Made by a program: the position numbers and the translations under genes. Below are positions 43,055 through 53,980 of a stretch of DNA of 64,000 bases, in pieces (within the stretch, counting starts at the first letter, position 1; each line of letters opens with the position of its first letter). Source of the stretch: Periplaneta americana (lineage: Eukaryota; Arthropoda; Insecta; Blattodea; Blattidae); NCBI RefSeq assembly GCF_040183065.1, contig NW_027185502.1:1973501-2037500 (forward strand), read 5' to 3'. Under the pieces are notes generated by a model. It saw nothing but the letters and a program-made list of their open reading frames with translations, was not told the DNA's origin and made no database searches.

Positions 43055-43990
43055 TTCCACAATTGTTGAAAAGGCTTAAGTGTCCGGTAGCCTACTGGGA
43101 GACCTTTCCCTACTGAAGAACGTGTGGCTATTGTCGTTGCCCGACTGTGCCTTTTAACATTATCTAGAGGTGCAACAGGAGTTTACACGTAAACTACAAA
43201 AACCGGAGCCAACACAAGCAAATATCCGACTCCTTGTCAATAAATTAAAAAAAAAACAGGAAACGCTGCCGATGAGCCACGTTTTGGTAGACTTCCTATG
43301 CCCTAGCAGACTAAGGAGCGTATTCGAGAAGTCATCTAGAGCAGCCCTCGAGCATCTAGTCATCGTCCAATTATGTAACCAGCTGATCAACTGTTTGAAG
43401 TTCACACAAAAAAGCAACCTTATCACATTCAGGGGTTGCGACAAAGATTACGCAGCTCATAGGGAGTGTGTTAGGATTTGAGACCAATAGTAAATTTAAT
43501 GTATGACTGGGTTCACAAAAGCACTGTTTGTCTGTTGATGTTCGCAGAAAGTGCCGCCATTACAGGTGACATTTATATGAGTATGCTGGAAAATCTATTG
43601 AATTACAGTCACAACAGGATTATACTGTTGACACCGTTACCTTTCAGCAAGATGGAGCACCCTCCATTTCCTCATTTTGCGTTAGTTGTGATAAGATTCC
43701 TCAACCAACGCTTTTCTAACAGATGAATAGGCGAAGGTTCAACACTAGCATGGTCACTGCCATCACGCTCACTAATTTGACGCTCTTAGATATTTTTTGC
43801 TTTGGGTGTCATCAAGTCAAGCGTGTATAAAATCGAAGTAAGAAATCTACAGGACCTGAAGAATCGGATTTCACACGCATCTGCAGCGACATGCTTGCTT
43901 AGGGCTTCATTCATGCTGGGCATAATGCTTTGACGTGAAGAGCGGTCATATTGAATTATGATGACTTACATATGTCGTAACAATAGCTCT
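43055..43990 (+). pseudogene. Tc1/mariner-type transposase remnant (DUF4817-type helix-turn-helix)
   Basis: Shifting frames read: PTEERVAIVVARLCL; ANIRLLVNK; GNAADEPRFGRLPMP; ERIREVI*SSPRAS; the KKQPYHIQGLRQRL block; then ITGDIYMSMLENLL and the C-terminal series HFALVVIRFLNQRFSNRWIG-like, FFALGVIKSSVYKIEVRNLQDLKNRISHA. This is the organisation of a large insect mariner-like family with an N-terminal DUF4817 domain, an FQQDGAPPH-type catalytic segment (lost here) and a DFFxWGxxK block. About 150-200 residues between HTH and the C-terminal third are deleted around 43480-43510. Confidence 0.75.
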
Positions 43991-44044
43991 ATATAAAGTT
44001 CATGCCAAAATAACCATTATTTCATTAAAATGGAACCAGACATT

Positions 44045-44381
44045 ATGTATGTATGTATGTATTTATGTATGTATTTTTTAATTCTTATTATTGGGTTATT
44101 TTACGACGCTATATCAACATCTAGGTTATTTAGCGTCTGAATGAAATGAAGGTGATAATGCCGGTGAAATGAGTCCGGGGTCCAGCACCGAAAGTTACCC
44201 AGCATTTGCTCATATTGGGTTGAGAGAAAACCCTGGAAAAAACCTCAACCAGGTAACTTTCCCGACCGGGATTCGAACCCGGGCCACTTGGTTTCGCGGC
44301 CAGACGCGCTGACCGTTACTCCACAGGTGTGGACTGTATGTATGTATGTATGTATGTATGTATGTATGTATGTATGTATGA
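44045..44381. repeat. (TGTA)n microsatellite split by a SINE
   Basis: TGTA units at 44045-44076 and 44335-44381 flank the SINE at 44093-44333. The SINE probably inserted into a TGTA tract, so its target duplication cannot be told from the repeat. Confidence 0.9.
44093..44333 (-). mobile_element. tRNA-derived SINE, family S1, copy 1
   Basis: On the minus strand the head is tRNA-like, with an A-box-like gtggagtaacggtcagcg and a B box in cccgggttcgaatcccgg. A conserved body follows (cctcaacccaatatgagcaa, ctttcggtgctggac, ttcattcagacgctaaataa), ending in agcgtcgtaaaataaccc. A second copy of the same length lies at 63723-63964. The sequence is of the kind I associate with cockroach and termite genomes. 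RNA polymerase III would start at the head end (44333 side). Confidence 0.88.
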
Positions 44382-44394
44382 TTTACGACGAATT

Positions 44395-44690
44395 GGAGAA
44401 AGCGAAGAGACACATTTTAAATCTGGATATGGAAAGAGTTGGTGAAGAAAACGCCAACACTGATCAGGAAGAGAAAAATTAATTGGTTTGGTCACTGGCT
44501 GAGAAGAATGTCAACTGAAGGATGCACTGGAAGGAATGGTGAACGGGAGAAAAGTTCGGGCAGAAGAACATATCAGATGATAGACGACATTAAGATGTAT
44601 GGATCATATGAGGAGACAAAGAGGGTTTGCAGTGAAAGACCTACCCTTGGACCGAACACTGAATGAATAAATTAATAAATGAATTAATTG
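44395..44690 (+). pseudogene. RTE-B LINE, 3' end fragment
   Basis: Encodes ERVGEEN..., FGHWLRRMSTEGCTGRNGE, SSGRRTYQMIDDIKMYGSYEET in shifting frames. It matches the RTE-B 3' end at 31985-32235 and is followed by a degenerate (TGAA)n tail. Confidence 0.85.
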
Positions 44691-45674
44691 ATGAATGAAT
44701 GAATTAATTAATTAATATACAGGGTGGAAGCGAAACAACGTTCCTGATTGAAAGGCACGATAGGTTACACGCAAATGAATAGAAAACCTATATTACGTTT
44801 TGTGATTAAATACACGGTTAATTAGAAAAATAAGTTGGAAGTTTCAGCAGTCCGGCAACATCGCCACTCACACACACTTGTCGTGATACAGATGTAAGAG
44901 GTCAACGAACTCGGTGTGTCGCTAGACGAGCTGTTCTCTGCGCTGTGTTGCAACGTGCAATGGCTCGCAATGAGGGATTTTAAAATTAAATTTACACGAA
45001 AATCGTCCACAATATTGAAATACGCCAGAGGGATGAATTATTCTTTATTAGATTTTCTATCGATATGGACAAAAATAACGATCTTACTTGCAGTAGTTAC
45101 AGAACAATAGGCTGTTAAAAATTCGAAAAAAAAAATATTTTCTGAAAAAAAATATTATTAACTTTGCACCAATATGATATTATAGTTTATTGTTACATAC
45201 TCATTCATGACTATGAATCAAATTACATAATCCAAAAGCCTGAACTACACAGAATCACCGACTTTGGCTACTTCGTAATAGGGAGCCACGAGTCTGAGGA
45301 TCATAAACCAAGCTGTCTGACATTATTCAGCGACAGATATCAGCGGACTAAAATTAATAATTCCCCGATTTTATTTATCTCCTTAGTAGATATTAGCCTA
45401 AGCTTTTGTGTCCTGGTGTGTTGTTACTTTCAATAACTGTCCAATTGCTCTGTAATTTACACGAAGACATGCACAAAACTTGTCAGATATTTAATACTGA
45501 CTTACAAACCTCTTGCAGTACGAAATGGCACCGCCATGATCTTCAGTAATAATTTCAATGTTATGATGTACAGAAACATTAATAACTTTATTTTGGAACA
45601 CGAAAATGAAATGATTTTTCCTGGGAGGAACTGGTGCAGAGAAATGAAATATAGCAATGAAAAATGTGTTTGTT
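44691..45674. other. No gene recognised; one possible transposon end
   Basis: At 44716-44730 tatacagggtggaagcgaaa resembles the TA-flanked start of many insect mariner-like elements, but no matching right end was found. The open frames at 44916-45110 and 45164-45436 show no motif. Confidence 0.35.
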
Positions 45675-47656
45675 TTAAGAAAAAGAAATCGTGGTTTGAT
45701 GAATATTGTTGCAGGATAGTAGAAAGAAGAAAACAGGCAAAATTGAAATTCTTACAGGATCCAGTTGAGGCGAATAGAGGTATTTATTTCAATCAAAGAC
45801 GGGAAGCGAGTCGTACACTTAGGAGTTCAAACAGAGTTACTTGAAGGAGAACTGAATGCGAATATAAACAAATAGAAGGTATAAAAACATCAGAGATTTA
45901 TATAAGGGTATAAAGGAATTTAAGAACGGATATCAGGCAAGGGTAAACGTGATCAAGGATGAGAATGGTGACTTACTTGCAGACTCTCATTGAATCCTGA
46001 ACAGATGCAAAAAACTAGTTCGGGAAATTACTAAATGTACAAAGGCCAAATAGAAATGATCGGGACGAAATTCAAATACAAGTTGCTGTGACATTTATAC
46101 CCGAATCAACACTATCTGAAATCGAAACTGCGATAGAAAATCTGAAAAACTACAAGTCTCCAGGTATCGATCAAATTCCAGCAGAATTAATACAAGAGGG
46201 TGGAAGTGAATTATCTAGCGAAATTGATAAACTTGTACTTGCTATTTGGGAAAAGGAAATTGTACCAGAACAATGGAAGGAGTCCATAATTGTACCTATT
46301 TTTAAGAAGGGGGACAAGACTAACTGTAGTAACTTTCGAGGAATATCACTTTTGTTGACGTCGTACAAAATTTTGTCAAATATTCTGTTGAGAAGATTAA
46401 CTCCATACTTAGATCAAATTACTGGTTATCATCAGTGTGGTTTCAGACTTATAGATCTACTATTGATCAGATTTTTTTATTCGACAGATATTGGAAAAAA
46501 ATGGGACTATAAGGGTGCAGTATATCAGTTATTCATAGATTTCAAAAAAGGCATATGACTCGTTGTAGAGAGAAGTTTTAAATAATATTCTTATTGAATT
46601 TGGTATTCCCAAGAAACTAGTTAAATCAATTAAAATGTGTCTCAGTGAAATTTACAGCAGAGTCCGTAAGGGTCAGTTTCTGTCAGTTGCGTTTCCAATT
46701 CACTGCGGGCTAAAGCAAGGAGATGCACTATCACCTTTACTTTTTAACTTTGCTCTAGAGTATGCCATTAGGAAAGTCCAGGATAACAGAGAGGGTTTGG
46801 AATTGAACGGGTTACATCAGCTGCTTGTCTATGCGGATGACATGAATATGTTAGGAGAAAATCCACAAACGATTAGGAAAAATACGGGAATTTTACTTGA
46901 AGCAAGTAAAGAGATAGGTTTGGAAGTAAATCCCGAAAAGACAAAGTATATTACTATGTCTCGTGACCAGAATATTGTACGAAATGTAAATATAAAAATT
47001 GGAAATTTTTCCTTTGGAGAGGTGGAAAAATTTAAATACCTGGGAGCAACAGTAACAAATATAAATGATAGTCGGGAGGAAATTAAACACAGAATAAATA
47101 TGGGAAATGCGTGTTATTATTCGGTTGAGACGCTTTTATCATCCAGTCTGCTGTCAAAAAATCTGAAAGTTAGAATTTATAAAACAGTTATAGTACCGTT
47201 TGTTCCATATGGTTGTGAAACTTGGACTCTCACTTTGAGAGAGGAACATAGATTAAGGGTGTTTGAGAATAAGCATCGTAAGAAAATATTTGGGGCTAAG
47301 AGGGATGAAGTTACAGGAGAATGGAGGAAGTTACACAACACAGAACTGCACGCATTGTATTCTTCACCTGACATAATTAGGAACACTAAATCCAGATATT
47401 TGAGATGGGGAGGGCATGTAGCACGTATGGGCGCATGCAGAAATGCTTATAGAGTGTTAGTTGGGAGGCCGGAGGGAAAAAGACCTTTGGGGAGGCCGAG
47501 ATGTAGATGGGAAGATAATATTAAAATGGATTTGAGGGAGATGGGATATGATGATAGAGAATGAATTAATCTTGCTCAGGATAGGGACCAATGGCGGGCT
47601 AATGTGAGGGCGGCAATGAACCTCCGGGTTCCTTAAAAGCCAGTAAGTAAGAAGTT
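45675..47656 (+). pseudogene. RTE-A LINE, 5'-truncated copy with RT
   Basis: The copy starts at the linker (KKKKSWFDEYCCRIVERRKQAKLKFLQDPVEANRG), with stops near 45843 and 45992. The RT fingers are open at 46088-46558: ESTLSEIETAIENLKNYKSPGIDQIPAELIQEGG, EIVPEQWKESIIVPIFKKGDK, YHQCGF. Motif A is broken by the same six-A run as in the 22-kb copy (FKKGI). A second frame, 46635-47564, holds [33 protein letters not shown] (motif C), [21 protein letters not shown] premature stop (DREstop) removes the last 30 residues. The tail is short. The endonuclease is missing. Confidence 0.92.
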
Positions 47657-48045
47657 TGCGAGTGTTTATTGGGAAATAATCTAGAAATACAATTGAGATT
47701 TTGAATGAAATTTGGAGCTTATTTATTAGGATACAGTTTAGAAATAGAGATTTTAAAATATGTCCGATAAATCCGAAGTCCGTTGAATCGATGTCCGTTA
47801 AATCGAAAGTCTACTGTATTAGTATGGAAAGGATAAAAAATGAACTCATATGGAAAAGTCTGAAAACGTGTTAAAGTGATGGTGGACCGACAAGCAGGAA
47901 TGTGAAGGTTCAGCATGACTAAAATTGGAAAGTTGCCTGAAAATAAATATAATATCATACCATACCACACCACAATACTAGTGCTGCTCATCGGAGTGAC
48001 TACTACCGCGGAGGAATCGGAGATTACGAATAAAGCCCTCCACCG
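47657..48045. other. No gene recognised
   Basis: AT-rich spacer. A phrase tagtgctgctcatcggagtg at 47978-47997 may be the start of the element that carries the BED finger. Confidence 0.35.
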
Positions 48046-48345
48046 GTGATCTCCGGCACTATCGTAGGTGGAAGAGGGAAAATACGGAGGGATGCGGTGG
48101 TTCGGAGCGAAGTGAAGGTCGAGGACGTAGAGCTGAAGGACGACCGACGCGTACGGACTGAGGGTAGTTGTGAGTGGAATAAAATGGTACTAAATCGTAT
48201 ATCCGTCGCATGGAAATTCTTTAATTTAGTTGGAGATAATAATAAAGTCGCACGCTGTCGGCGAATTTACTCTAAGGGTGGTGGTACTTCGAATTTGTTA
48301 GACCATTTGAAGCGATCGCACAGTCGCGAACTTGAAGAAACTAAG
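48046..48345 (+). pseudogene. BED-type zinc finger exon of a hAT-like element
   Basis: The open frame ends WKFFNLVGDNNKVARCRRIYSKGGGTSNLLDHLKRSHSRELEETK and is followed at once by gtaagtaaat, a good splice donor. WKFF, a Cys, GTSNLLDHLKRSH and the His pair mark a BED zinc finger as found at the N-terminus of hAT (ZBED-like) transposases. The second Cys of the CxxC pair is Ile, so zinc binding is doubtful. No transposase core follows within reach. The first residues may belong to an untranslated leader, and no ATG is well supported before the finger. Confidence 0.6.
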
Positions 48346-48395
48346 TAAGTAAATTTAACTATTAAAATACACTTCTGATCTCTTTTAAAAAGTGT

Positions 48396-48640
48396 GTTTA
48401 CTTTGTTTTATACTGTATATAATAAAAAGTGTGTTTACTTTGATTTATACTGTATATAATAAAAAGTGTATTTACTTTGATTTATACTGTATATAATAAA
48501 AAGTGCGTTTACTTTGATTTATACTGTATATAATAAAGAGTGTGTTTACTTTGATTTATACTGTATATAATAAAAAGTGTGTTTACTTTGATTTATACTG
48601 TATATAATAAAAAGTGTGTTTACTTTGATTTATATATAAA
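48396..48640. repeat. 37-bp tandem repeat, about 6.6 units
   Basis: Unit starts at 48396, 48433, 48470, 48507, 48544, 48581 and 48618, exactly 37 bp apart. The unit starts gtttactttgatttatactg and ends ataataaaaagtgt. Units differ by single bases. Confidence 0.95.
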
Positions 48641-50780
48641 AGTTCTAATAAATAATTTCGTGGTGTTGTGTGCAGACAGAGTAACATTGCGAATGAAAAA
48701 CTGAGAGGCAGAAGAATTTCAGCAAAAAGGACCCTCTGAGATTGATCCAGCATGTTGCTACGAGATGAAACTCCAAACTTCAGTGATGAGCCGCTTACTT
48801 GAAATGAAATATGAGTTGGTGATTGTGTTGTCAGAAAAGCCAAACGCTCTTAGGACGCTAACAGGTCCGTATTTGGAAATCTCTATGGCGTGGACAAGGT
48901 TAGATAGATTCTGTGAGTAGGTCTAAATTTTAAAATGTAGGCATGTAAGTGTTTAGGCTAACATTAAGAGTCGCGGTTGTGGTACTCGTACTTGCTGTCA
49001 AAAATAAATTATTACCCTTCAGATACACATTGACGGTTAATTAGTGATATCGATTTCGTAGTTTTAAAATTACGCAAAACATTTGATACGATTTCTTTTA
49101 ACTGCTTTAGTGCTATTGTTCCAAAGGTTCACAGTCTAGAAAAAAAATTCTTGAAATTTCTATAAAACGTAACTTTCGAGGCAATAAAAATCATACATAA
49201 TTATGGAATATTTAAAAGGCAACTTGAGTTATCAGATTAAAATATTGAGTTTCATTCTGAAACTAAAGAAACGTGTGGTAATAATATAATTACAATTATC
49301 CTTAAGTTGATATCCGCTTATATTTTTTATTACAGAGGAATAGTGACGCGTTTTAGAAGAGGCAGTTCAAATACTGACACCCTTTAACACAATGATCACA
49401 ATCCTGTCTCGTGAAGAATCTTAATAAATTATTTTGGACAGTAAACTTTAACCCATTGATACCACACGTTTCTTTTGTCCCATTCTGAAACTCCCTTAAT
49501 ATATTTTACGTTAAACTAAACCGATTAGAATAATAATTGACAAAAACTGTTTGTGAATAAACGAGTGTTTACTGTACAGGCAAATTATAAATGTTTACAA
49601 ATTATAAATGTTTACATTAGCTACTGAAAAGCTTTACTTCTGCGTTAGTTTTCAGTTAATTTTAATGTTATTAATTTGATCAATGATATAAAACTAATAC
49701 GCCTTTCCACATATACTATGAATTTCAAAACTAGAAAAAAAATCTGTCAGCTAACATAATACTTCAGGCAAAACAAGAAAAAAAGAAGAGCCAAAGAGAG
49801 AGAGAGGTAAATAAAAAAGAGAAAATAAACAAAAAAAATTACGCACTTATTCTAAAAGATACGCGGACTCCAATCACTACCCGATCAGCAGTAGTGTCAG
49901 AGTTGTAAGCTCCAAAACCGGTTGTGGAGCTAGAGTCAGTGCGTGAACTTGCTTATGTCTGTGGAAACACCGGAGCACGCAGCGAGTCTAGTGGAGCGCT
50001 CCGCTCCGTTTAGTCTCTGTCTAACAACGCTGCCTTAAAGGAATGCTCAGCGGAAAATGCATGTCTGCGCCACAGCACATATGCAACCTGCGCTGCATCA
50101 ATCGGAGATAACCAGACGTCTCCGATTGAAAGCGCGCAAACAACCGCTCCGGAGAAAAACCTAATCATAAGCAGCACTACACACTACACTATATATATCA
50201 TATCGTACCATATCAGGCATAAAACGAATTGTGTTTTTATAGCGTTTATTTTTTATCACCCCTGCTTGAGCGTATCCGATGACTGCTTATACTGCCTACT
50301 CATAAGACGATTTTACGAGTAACAATACTTTCGCTGAAATGATAAGTGGCAGCACAAATAGATTATGTGCATCCATGTCTGCTCCCAACTATGAAAAAAA
50401 AAAGTTCTGTTTTGTGCCAATGTGACATATAGAAGTGTGTTAGGAATAATAACCGTCAGAAACTTGTGACAGGAACTCTTGTGGATAAATTCGTGAAACC
50501 CGTACTTAGTAATCTAAGGAAGTTCCACACAGAGAAAGTTTTTCGGTTGTCTTGTTTTTTGAAGAGCAAAGAATGTAACGGAATAACGAAGAGGAAGAAG
50601 AAGCTATTACAGCAGCGAAACAAAGCAACATTCTAATCACACAATATAACCATGAAGCACAGGCTGGGACTGATATCCACAAGCGATTGCACTTGCCGTT
50701 AGGAGCTGCCAAATTCGATTTTTTTTCTATTCGCTACATGTTTGACCATTGCATGACCCGGCGATATAAGCAGTCATGGA
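48641..50780. other. 2.1-kb stretch without a recognised gene
   Basis: It is mostly AT-rich. A GC-richer patch at 49885-50165 contains ggagcgctccgctcc-like inverted phrases and tctccgatt repeats (atcggaga near 50101, tctccgatt near 50118) that hint at transposon ends. No coherent element was resolved. Confidence 0.4.
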
Positions 50781-51099
50781 ATGCATAAATGCGTTCGAGC
50801 AGGCAAGGATTCTTATATTTGAAACAGTAAGCCCTAGAGCAGCGGTAGCGAAAATGTAATCCTGCGCCGAGCCACTGTGTAACCTGCAACGTGCATAGCA
50901 CCTATGGAGGGAGGCGGACACCCGAAGGGGAAGTGCAGCAACTGTCTGACTTATTAACGGATTTTCATTTTCCTTATGTCTAGCATTTAAATATAATTTT
51001 ATACAGTACAAGGCTACAAACTAATGTTTAGTACGTGTATCGAAGAAAGAAATGAACAATAAATGAACAATATCACAACCTAAAATTAACTGTCTTCAG

Positions 51100-51447
51100 A
51101 ATGTCTCTGCGACAAAGTTTCAAAATCAGGAATTATGTCACTTACTGCCAGTCGCAGTTGATCACGAAGTTATTTGTCTGTCAGTAGTGATCTAAATTTG
51201 GTTTTTACTATTTTAATTGTTGAAAATAATTTTTCACAAACGTAAGTTGTGGCGAACATGGCTTCAACAGAGCAAGCGAAAGAACGAAGCTTCGGATATT
51301 TATCTTTTGGCAAAGACTTGAAAGTTCAACATTTGTCAAGTCCTTGCATCTGGCTTTCATTTGACATCACATTGTACATCAGTGAGTTCAAATTGAAGAG
51401 CTAACCGCATTATTCGTACATCTGCTGAAAAAGGGTCCACGTACAAA

Positions 51448-51450
<3 letters not shown>
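51100..51450 (-). pseudogene. hAT transposase C-terminal remnant (GTF2IRD2/ZBED-like)
   Basis: On the minus strand, shifting frames give VDPFSADVRIMRLALQFELTDVQCD, QMLNFQVF, then ISEASFFRLLC, LRL.KIIFNN. This follows the order PF..D......Q.ELI.LQCD...L......F......P.L...A......FGSTY.CE..FS.MK..K that ends hAT transposases of the GTF2IRD2/SCAND3 type. It is decayed, with at least six stops. Its location inside a hAT element with matching ends supports the call. Confidence 0.6.

Positions 51451-51451
<1 letters not shown>

Positions 51452-51491
<40 letters not shown>
51452..51491. repeat. (GAT)n microsatellite
   Basis: About thirteen GAT units. Confidence 0.95.
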
Positions 51492-51492
<1 letters not shown>

Positions 51493-52017
51493 AACAACAA
51501 CAATAACACTTAACCTTTTAATGTTTCATCAGTAACATGTAGTCTAATGTCGTTTTATGTTATAGGGTAAACAATGGTAATTTCGTGATAATATCATGAA
51601 AATTCATTTAAAATGCGAATGTGTAAATATATCCTCATTCCGATTTTTTCATCTAAAAGACGATAATTTGCTGTACAAATCTGGAGACAAAAAGGTTGGA
51701 CATGTTCTTGAACAAGTGCCAAAAACTACTTTTACAACTTAAGCTAAAAGGTTGGTTATTTCGTGATAACCTGGTAATTTCGTGATATTACATTGATAAT
51801 TTCGTGAGAGGTAGAAGAACTGTGGAAAAATTTATTAAAGTCAAATGAAATTCTCATTAATTGTTACAAGACTTCAAACATAGTAATTCCGTCTAATATC
51901 CATAGCAAGAAAACATAATAAGAAAGAAATCAAAGTACGAATTGTAATTGAAAAGGGATCTTCTTTGTCTGAAAGGATGAACACTTTTATTACGGACTTT
52001 ACTATAGCCTATATTAC

Positions 52018-52733
52018 TAGGGTAATTCCAAAAGTAATGCATAACATTTGTTTAAAAATTATATTTTTATCCTACAGCTTTGCTATTTTCACAGAATATA
52101 GATGCATCCTTTAGGAATAAACTGTCACTTTTCCACATAATCCCCGTCCCTTCCAACTGCTTTACGTAACCTAGGGACGACGGCCTGTAGACCAGCACGG
52201 TTAAAAGTCTGGACCAACACGTCTGAGCCACTCTTTAGCGGTGTGCACAAGGGAGTCATCTTCTAGCCTCGTTCCGCGAAGGGATCCTTCAATTTATCAA
52301 AGAGATGGTAATCGCATGATGCCAGTTCAGGACTGTAAGGCGAATGTTTCAGTGTTGTCTATCCGAATTTTCTGATCTGGTCTGTGGTCTTGTGACTGAC
52401 ATATGGCTGTGCGTTGTCGTGCAATAGCAGAATATCCTGCTTCTCCCGACGTCGTCGAACACGACTCAGTCGAGCTTGAAGTTTCTTGAGAGTTGCCACA
52501 TACGTGTTAGAATTAATGGTGGTTCCGTGTGGCATGATGTCCACACGCAAGAGTCCTTCTGAATCGAAAAACACAGTAGCCATAACTTTTCCTGCCGAAG
52601 GTGTACTTTTGAATTTCTATTTCTTTGGTGAATTTGCATGATGCCACTCCATTGTCTGCTTCTGTCTCCGGTCCAAAATGGTGGAGCCATGTTTCGTCTT
52701 CTGTCACAATTCTTGCAAGTAAGTCATCTAGCA
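52018..52733 (-). pseudogene. mariner transposase (SETMAR/Mos1-like), C-terminal half
   Basis: On the minus strand: LARIVTEDETWLHHFGPETE (first catalytic Asp context DETW), GYCVFRF / MATVFFDSEGLLRVDIMPHGTTINSNTYVATLKKLQARL, then RRREKQDILLLHDNAQPYVS (second Asp, HDNAxPH type). After a stop come frames matching the HLF-PLK and WRK tail, poorly kept. The end at 52018 (agggtaattccaaaagtaat) looks like the 3' inverted terminal repeat. The N-terminal HTH half is absent beyond 52733. Frameshifts near 52510 and 52360 inactivate it. Confidence 0.85.
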
Positions 52734-53169
52734 CTTATCATTGGCACTTAGCATGATAACAAATCAAACAGAAGCTACACTGAACCCACTGGGTCCCCCT
52801 TTTCTTTTTGTTATCACATCTTATCTTCAGATTTCTAAAATTCGTATTGTAATACAATTTTTAAAAAGTATAAAAAGTAACGCTTAATGCTCAACAAAAT
52901 TTCGCCTCAAACAGCTAAGATTTCTATCAGTAAAGCTAAGCCTGTATGGCGACTACATCTGTATCTAAAATTCCAAAAACATTTCCTAAAATTTCATGAA
53001 AATACAATAGATATTTGTATCAAATATCATATGCTTACCTTGAGGAATAAGCCTGTAATGTAATTACAAACATCCACAAAATTTGTACGCCTGAGAAGTC
53101 GACGCAAACTTGCTCTCTCCAAACATAAAAGCTCACTGAAGCAACTACAATAGTCACACAAAGCGTGGC

Positions 53170-53446
53170 TGTATGTTTCTGGAACCTGGACAACATATGT
53201 GTTATGCCCAGGGCTAGGCTAGCAGATGCTCAAAATGTCCTTCTCTGCACGAACACACGCTTCAGCACGCCGCGCCGTCTGACCTCTCGCTGCACGTTAT
53301 CCAATTCGTGCTGGTGTATCTCCATTGCAGCCGTGTTAAACTTTGCAACGAGCTCTTCCCTGCTTGCTATCTCAGTTTGGTACACTTTCTCCTTCATGCA
53401 GCCCCAAAGAAAGAAGTCCAATGGTGTTAGGTCTGTAACTCGTTAA
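53170..53446 (-). pseudogene. Tc1/mariner-like transposase, C-terminal end
   Basis: On the minus strand, DLTPLDFFLWGCMKEKVYQTEIASREELVAKFNTAAMEIHQHELDNVQREVRRR, then a shift before the last residues. The PLDFFLWGxxKxxVY segment is the third catalytic Asp region of mariner-like elements of the DUF4817 group. Everything upstream of the final third is missing. It is a different copy and lineage from 52018-52733. Confidence 0.8.
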
Positions 53447-53949
53447 GAACGCCCTGTAGCATGATTTCCTGTGGAGTATTAAATTTGAAACAGGAACAGT
53501 GTCAGCGGAATACACGGTCTTGAGATGCTTAGCCAGCGTTATAAAGTCTTGTCGGGCGTGTGGTAAATCACTGCCTACAATGAAGTATTCTTACGCCACA
53601 GATCATTGCTGGCTAATCGCATTGGTCCAGTAGAACAAAGCATGCATTTTAATTGGTTAAAACGCATTGTTCGAAATCTTTTCTTGCGCGTAATCTCATT
53701 ATAGCGACTTATCACTGTATTGCACTGAATAAAATTAAATGTAAGAGATGTTTGATTAAGACGACATCTGTAAGTACGTGAAATCAAAAGTGCTTTTAAG
53801 CCCATCTCACCTGGTGGATGGCGTGGTCGGCACCCCGGGCGGGAAACGGATAACGAAACAAAAATTGTTGGTGAGGAGGCGCGGCAGTGAGTGGAGACTG
53901 ACGGAGGGGGTTAATCGGGTCTTTTTGGTAAAGAAGAGACGGTAGCGTG

Positions 53950-53980
53950 ATGGCGTCGGCGGAAGAAAACGAAATGCCTT
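53950..53980 (+). CDS. Possible first coding exon within the TA-flanked element
   Basis: An ATG at 53950 opens a ten-codon frame (MASAEENEMP) that meets gtaagtaact, a consensus splice donor, at 53981. The surrounding 53820-53985 is GC-rich (gaggaggcgcggcagtgagt), as first exons of transposon genes often are. A further acidic open phrase (NPDEEEQESSAASSVSKSTDLSD) follows at about 54145-54215. No acceptor or transposase was linked to it, so this is tentative. Confidence 0.25.
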
